DNA from: JAICWY01 sp964531205 | GTDB taxonomy: Bacteria; Vulcanimicrobiota; Vulcanimicrobiia; Vulcanimicrobiales; Vulcanimicrobiaceae | NCBI GenBank assembly: GCA_964531205.1 | Contig: CAZHGH010000108.1 | Location: 1-9,476, forward strand | DNA: 9,476 nucleotides | Reading direction: 5' to 3' | Shown: positions 6,258-9,476 of the stretch, one piece after another | How the letters are laid out: every line of letters starts with the position of its first letter | Position numbering within the stretch: position 1 is the first letter of the stretch | Position numbers and translations under genes: made by a program | Notes under the pieces: generated by a model | The model's database searches: none | The model's input: the letters and a program-made list of their open reading frames with translations, nothing else | What the model was told of the DNA's origin: nothing

Positions 6258-7603
6258 TGCGCATACGTGCAGTTGTTCTAGCAGCCGGCAAAGGCACGCG
6301 CATGAAGAGTGCAAAGGCCAAAGTTTTGCACGAGCTGTGCGGGAGGCCGATGCTGTGGTACACGCTGCATGCACTCCGTGGCGCGGGTGTTTCGGAGATC
6401 GTGGTTGTCACGAACGAGGAGTTGCAAGCGCGCATCGGCGACTTCGGCGTTCGCGGCATCGTTCAGCAAGAGCAGCTCGGTACCGGTCATGCGGTGCAGG
6501 TAGCCTTGCGGGAATTGCCGCCTGAAGCCGGTGGCCGAATCGTCATCGCTTACGGTGACATGCCGCTCGTTCATGAAGAGATTTTCCGCGGCGTGGTGGG
6601 TTCGCTTGAATCGCGCAATGGCGCAGCGCCTGCGCTGGCGATGGTAACGGTCAAGATGCCGCTGCCCTCGAACTTCGGACGGGTTATCCGGCGCGGCACG
6701 GACGTCGAGCGCATCGTCGAAGTGCGCGATGCAACGCCTGCCGAACTCGCCGTTGACGAAATGAACGCCGGCATCTACGCCTATGACGAGGCTGCCTTGC
6801 GCGATGCGGTAGGCCGGTTGCGAAACGACAACGCGCAACAAGAATACTATCTGACGGACACGATCGAAGATCTCGTCAAAAACGGCAAACGCGTCGTTCC
6901 CGTAATGGCCGGCGATCATCTGCACGTACTCGGTATCAACGATCGCGTTGAACTCGCGCAAGCGCGCAAAGAGATGAACAAGCGGCTGTGCGCACAGTAC
7001 ATGCGCGACGGCGCTACCATTATCGATCCGGAGACAACCTATCTCGAGCCGGAGCTTCAAATCGGCCGCGATACCGTCATCTATCCGAACACCAGCATCG
7101 GCCGCCTTTCCGAGGTCGGCGAAGAGTGCGTCATCGGTCCGAACGCCCGGCTATCCAATGCCAAACTCGGCAATCGCGTCGAAGTTCGCGAAAGCGTCAT
7201 TCTCGATAGCGAACTGGGCAGCGATATTCACGTCGGTCCGTTCGCGCATCTGCGCAACAACACGGTGCTGAGCGATCGCGTGCACATCGGGAACTTCGTC
7301 GAGGTGAAGAACTCGAAACTTGCCGAGGGAGTGAAAGCGGGCCATCTCACGTATCTGGGCGACGCCGAGATCGGCGAACAGACGAACGTCGGCGCGGGCA
7401 CGATTACGTGCAACTACGATGGCGTGAGAAAAAACAAAACGACGATCGGCAGCAACGTCTTCATCGGTTCGAACAGTTCACTCATTGCACCGGTTACGAT
7501 TGGTGACGGCGCACTTACCGGTGCCTCCGCAGTCGTTACGAAAGACGTACCGCCCGGCGAACGCGTCGCCGGCAATCCCGCGCGTCCACTACCCAAGAAA
7601 TAG
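6257..7603 (+). CDS. glmU: Bifunctional GlmU: glucosamine-1-phosphate N-acetyltransferase / GlcNAc-1-phosphate uridyltransferase
   Basis: A complete 448-residue protein makes UDP-N-acetylglucosamine, the cytoplasmic precursor of peptidoglycan and other glycans, in two steps from glucosamine-1-phosphate. The N-terminal uridyltransferase domain (about 1-230) has LAAGKGTRM (8-16) with Lys22 in AKVLH, QLGTGHA (73-79), YGDMPL with Asp101, NAGIYAYD (170-177), EYYLTD and GIND with Asn228; Asp101 and Asn228 match the metal ligands. The C-terminal left-handed beta-helix (about 250-440) is built from hexapeptide repeats. It keeps the acetyltransferase residues Arg333, Lys351, His363, Tyr366, Asn377, Asn386 and Lys392 at E. 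coli-like positions. An Ala replaces the Pro usually found in LPKVLH. The ATG overlaps the gltX stop (TAATG), with GGAGG at 6242-6246 as ribosome binding site, so it is co-translated with gltX. Confidence 0.96.
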   Translation: MRIRAVVLAAGKGTRMKSAKAKVLHELCGRPMLWYTLHALRGAGVSEIVVVTNEELQARIGDFGVRGIVQQEQLGTGHAVQVALRELPPEAGGRIVIAYGDMPLVHEEIFRGVVGSLESRNGAAPALAMVTVKMPLPSNFGRVIRRGTDVERIVEVRDATPAELAVDEMNAGIYAYDEAALRDAVGRLRNDNAQQEYYLTDTIEDLVKNGKRVVPVMAGDHLHVLGINDRVELAQARKEMNKRLCAQYMRDGATIIDPETTYLEPELQIGRDTVIYPNTSIGRLSEVGEECVIGPNARLSNAKLGNRVEVRESVILDSELGSDIHVGPFAHLRNNTVLSDRVHIGNFVEVKNSKLAEGVKAGHLTYLGDAEIGEQTNVGAGTITCNYDGVRKNKTTIGSNVFIGSNSSLIAPVTIGDGALTGASAVVTKDVPPGERVAGNPARPLPKK

Positions 7604-7618
7604 CTCGTATACGCCTGT

Positions 7619-7651
7619 AAAAAAGGGACGCCGCTGGGCCGGCGTCCCTTT
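7619..7651. terminator. Bidirectional intrinsic terminator between glmU and the S53 peptidase gene
   Basis: A perfect 12-bp stem (7622-7633 with 7640-7651) closes a 6-base loop. Read on the minus strand, it ends in six Ts (the A-run at 7619-7624), a good intrinsic terminator about 22 bases past the peptidase stop. Read on the plus strand, the T tract is only TTT followed by CGTT, so it is weaker but still well placed 15 bases after glmU. Confidence 0.85.
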
Positions 7652-7672
7652 CGTTCCACGGAGGAGAACAGT

Positions 7673-9439
7673 CTATATTTGGGTGTTCATCACGGAGATG
7701 TCGAATGAACCCAATCCCGTAGTGTAGTCGTAACCGGGAGACGCGGTGTAAAGGCCATTCGAACCGCTCACGATATCGTGGAATCCTCCGCGCGGTTGCC
7801 ACGGCGGAGGCCCGGCGTTCAGCGTTCCTGCTGTATGAGTAGAGAAGTTTCGATAGAAGCGGATCGCAGCAAACCCGAGCCGGTTGCCGTGCGTGTTTTG
7901 GAAGCGTGCAAATGCGCCCGCCGCAAGTGGAGATGCAAGACTCGTTCCGCCGGTGATGCAACCGTTGTTGCACGATCCGTTGACGGCTTGACTATTCGAA
8001 TAAACGATCGCTCCGCTTTCGATTGACGCATCCATCGCTACGTCCGGCAATCCGCGCATGCTCACGCCATTCGAGCTGACCGGCTGCGCTTGTGCTTCCC
8101 AGTATGGTGAATACTCAAATTGACTTAGTCCGCCACCGCCCGCTTCCCACGCATTTTCGCCTTTGTACGTGCCGTCGGCATTCGTGAAGAGATCCGTACC
8201 GCCAACCGCAACAACGTATGGTGAGACTGCGGGCCACTCCGCAAAGGGTGCACCGCCCGGTACGCCGTTCGTATTCACGAAGTTATTGCAGTAGCCGCCG
8301 TTATCGCCGGTCGAGACGAACATCGTCTGCCCTTGCGCGGCGCCTTGTAGTAGCGCTTCATCCGCTAAGATCATCGAACCATCGAGGAACGGGAAGAATT
8401 CGCAGCCGCCAAACGACGAGTTGCCGATGTTGGTATAATGCTGCGTGACCCACTTGTTGTACATCATCGTGATGTCGCCGTCCGTCATCGACGTCGTCGT
8501 ATATAAGTAGATCGCTCGTGCGTTGCCCGCCATACCGGTCGAATATGTCAGATCGAGAGTCCACTCACCGTTGCCGGCGGTGTCCGGGCTCGGCAAGCCG
8601 ACTTGAATGCGGTTGATCGGCACTTGCGGTAAGCCGAATTTCTGTTCGTTGTAGCGGAAGTCGCTGATAGCTTGAGTGGGATCTCCCTCCGCCATGATCG
8701 CGATCGGCGTAGAAGTTGCCGGTGGAACCTTTGCGACGTCATACGCTGCAGCGAATGTTGACGGATCGTACCAGCGCAAACAGGCCTGTGAAGGTGTGGT
8801 TACGCCTTCGATCTGACACGACGTTACTTGCGGCTTTGCTTTCGCTGCCTGAATCGAGTTCAATCCAAGCACCGCGATGACGATACCGCTCAACGAGACC
8901 GGCACGTAAGCGGGTTGCACGTTGGCGATAAAGCTCGTTCCGCTGCCGGAGAATGAATGGATGCTCGTGTTGAACGCCTTGTCGATCTGCGCAGCGTTTC
9001 CGCTGGCGCTCACGATCAGGTTGTTCGGTTCAGTCGTAATGTTCGTAAGGCCCTGCGATTGCAGGTAGGTCGTGACTTTCGACACTTCTGCGCTCGTCGG
9101 CGCGTACGTCGCCATAAACGTGCCGCTGTCTAAGATCGATCCGCTGGCGACTGCCTGTTGCAACTGTTGAATGTTGTGAAGCTGCAGGCCGACGTGCACC
9201 GTGATACTTTGGGTCGCACTTGCGGCACCGAGGTCTGTCGCATTGACAATCTTCAGCGCTTGCGTGTTCGTGTTCGCCCATCCCGCGGGTGCGGGAGCCA
9301 GCGCGGCCATGGAACGCGTGTTGCTATTTGTAGCTTGGGAATTCGCGCCGGTCATCGGCAGCGGTGAACTGCCGCCATGGCCGGAACACGAAGCCGTCAC
9401 CAGTCCCACCGCGACGGCAAGCGCACCTAAACGTTTCAT
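7673..9439 (-). CDS. Lipidated S53 family (sedolisin/kumamolisin-type) serine-carboxyl peptidase
   Basis: This 588-residue protein starts at the ATG whose first base is 9439, chosen because a strong ribosome binding site precedes it and a signal peptide follows directly; an upstream GTG (9463) would add eight acidic residues. Residues 1-18 form a lipoprotein signal (LVTASC, Cys18), followed by SGHGG. Residues about 75-195 resemble the activation pro-domain of kumamolisins. The catalytic domain has Glu292 and Asp296 (EWTLD), the oxyanion Asp379 (STGDNGGY) and the nucleophile Ser500 (TGGTSLASP). Further family motifs are SPYVVAVGGTDLF, a GGGGLSQF segment and RGLPDVAMDAS. The C-terminus (about 551-580) has FHDIVSG and GYDYTTGLGSFD, fitting the calcium site. 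All catalytic residues are present, so an active endopeptidase is expected, probably most active at acid pH as is usual for the family, and acting outside the cytoplasm after pro-domain removal. It is convergent with glmU. The lipobox is slightly atypical (Thr at -3). Confidence 0.92.
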   Translation of the reverse strand: MKRLGALAVAVGLVTASCSGHGGSSPLPMTGANSQATNSNTRSMAALAPAPAGWANTNTQALKIVNATDLGAASATQSITVHVGLQLHNIQQLQQAVASGSILDSGTFMATYAPTSAEVSKVTTYLQSQGLTNITTEPNNLIVSASGNAAQIDKAFNTSIHSFSGSGTSFIANVQPAYVPVSLSGIVIAVLGLNSIQAAKAKPQVTSCQIEGVTTPSQACLRWYDPSTFAAAYDVAKVPPATSTPIAIMAEGDPTQAISDFRYNEQKFGLPQVPINRIQVGLPSPDTAGNGEWTLDLTYSTGMAGNARAIYLYTTTSMTDGDITMMYNKWVTQHYTNIGNSSFGGCEFFPFLDGSMILADEALLQGAAQGQTMFVSTGDNGGYCNNFVNTNGVPGGAPFAEWPAVSPYVVAVGGTDLFTNADGTYKGENAWEAGGGGLSQFEYSPYWEAQAQPVSSNGVSMRGLPDVAMDASIESGAIVYSNSQAVNGSCNNGCITGGTSLASPLAAGAFARFQNTHGNRLGFAAIRFYRNFSTHTAGTLNAGPPPWQPRGGFHDIVSGSNGLYTASPGYDYTTGLGSFDISVMNTQI

Positions 9440-9445
9440 CTCTGA

Positions 9446-9454
9446 CTCCTCCTC
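9446..9454 (-). promoter_or_regulatory. Strong ribosome binding site of the S53 peptidase gene
   Basis: On the minus strand this reads GAGGAGGAG, ending 6 bases before the ATG at 9439. It fixes the start at that ATG. A TATTTT hexamer further upstream (9462-9467, minus strand) is too close to the ribosome site to be a convincing -10 element, and the window ends before a -35 could be judged. Confidence 0.8.
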
Positions 9455-9476
9455 GGCTACCAAAATACGCCCGCCG

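Noticed and set aside
7658..7727. A purine-rich GGAGGAGA followed by a very short plus-strand ORF (GTG at 7683)
   Set aside because: It would encode only about 14 residues, opposite the conserved C-terminus of the S53 peptidase and just behind a terminator.

Overview
The window is a moderately GC-rich bacterial chromosomal fragment carrying two 100-base runs of N. Three features suggest an uncultured soil-type bacterium assembled from a metagenome: densely packed, overlapping genes; secreted proteins with a lipobox followed by C-S-x-H-G-G; and a lipidated sedolisin-type protease. The style resembles Candidatus Eremiobacterota (WPS-2) and relatives. That placement is inferred from protein character only; no rRNA or other taxonomic marker is present.

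Left part (1-2169, + strand): the C-terminal end of a repeat-linker/Ig-like surface protein, then a 593-residue lipoprotein with an N-terminal beta-rich half and a C-terminal beta-propeller of the Vgb/NHL style. The two genes are one base apart and the second ribosome binding site lies inside the end of the first, so they are probably co-expressed. A stretch without genes follows (2170-2546). It holds an N gap flanked by identical 55-base copies (almost certainly an assembly overlap, not biology), a strong hairpin and the leader of the next gene.

Middle part (2547-7603, + strand): a compact run of a B12-dependent acyl-CoA mutase large subunit, a 48-residue charged helical ORF, the B12-binding small subunit (cut by the second N gap), gltX (glutamyl-tRNA synthetase, N-terminus lost in the gap) and glmU. 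Three junctions can be read, and all three overlap by 1 to 8 bases. The mutase large subunit carries Phe and Gln at the two substrate-discriminating positions, as in isobutyryl-CoA mutase, not the Tyr and Arg of methylmalonyl-CoA mutase. Its likely job is therefore butyryl-CoA/isobutyryl-CoA interconversion, although automatic annotation would probably call it methylmalonyl-CoA mutase.

Right part (7604-9476): a perfect 12-bp hairpin acts as a shared terminator between glmU and a convergent minus-strand gene for a complete lipidated S53 (sedolisin/kumamolisin) peptidase. Its lipoprotein N-terminus shares the C-S-x-H-G-G motif with the propeller lipoprotein at the other end of the window.

I see no mobile element, CRISPR array, tRNA or rRNA. 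The best leads are the ICM-type specificity residues, the small coupled ORF between the two mutase subunits, and the shared lipoprotein motif. No clearly new multi-gene system is demonstrated.
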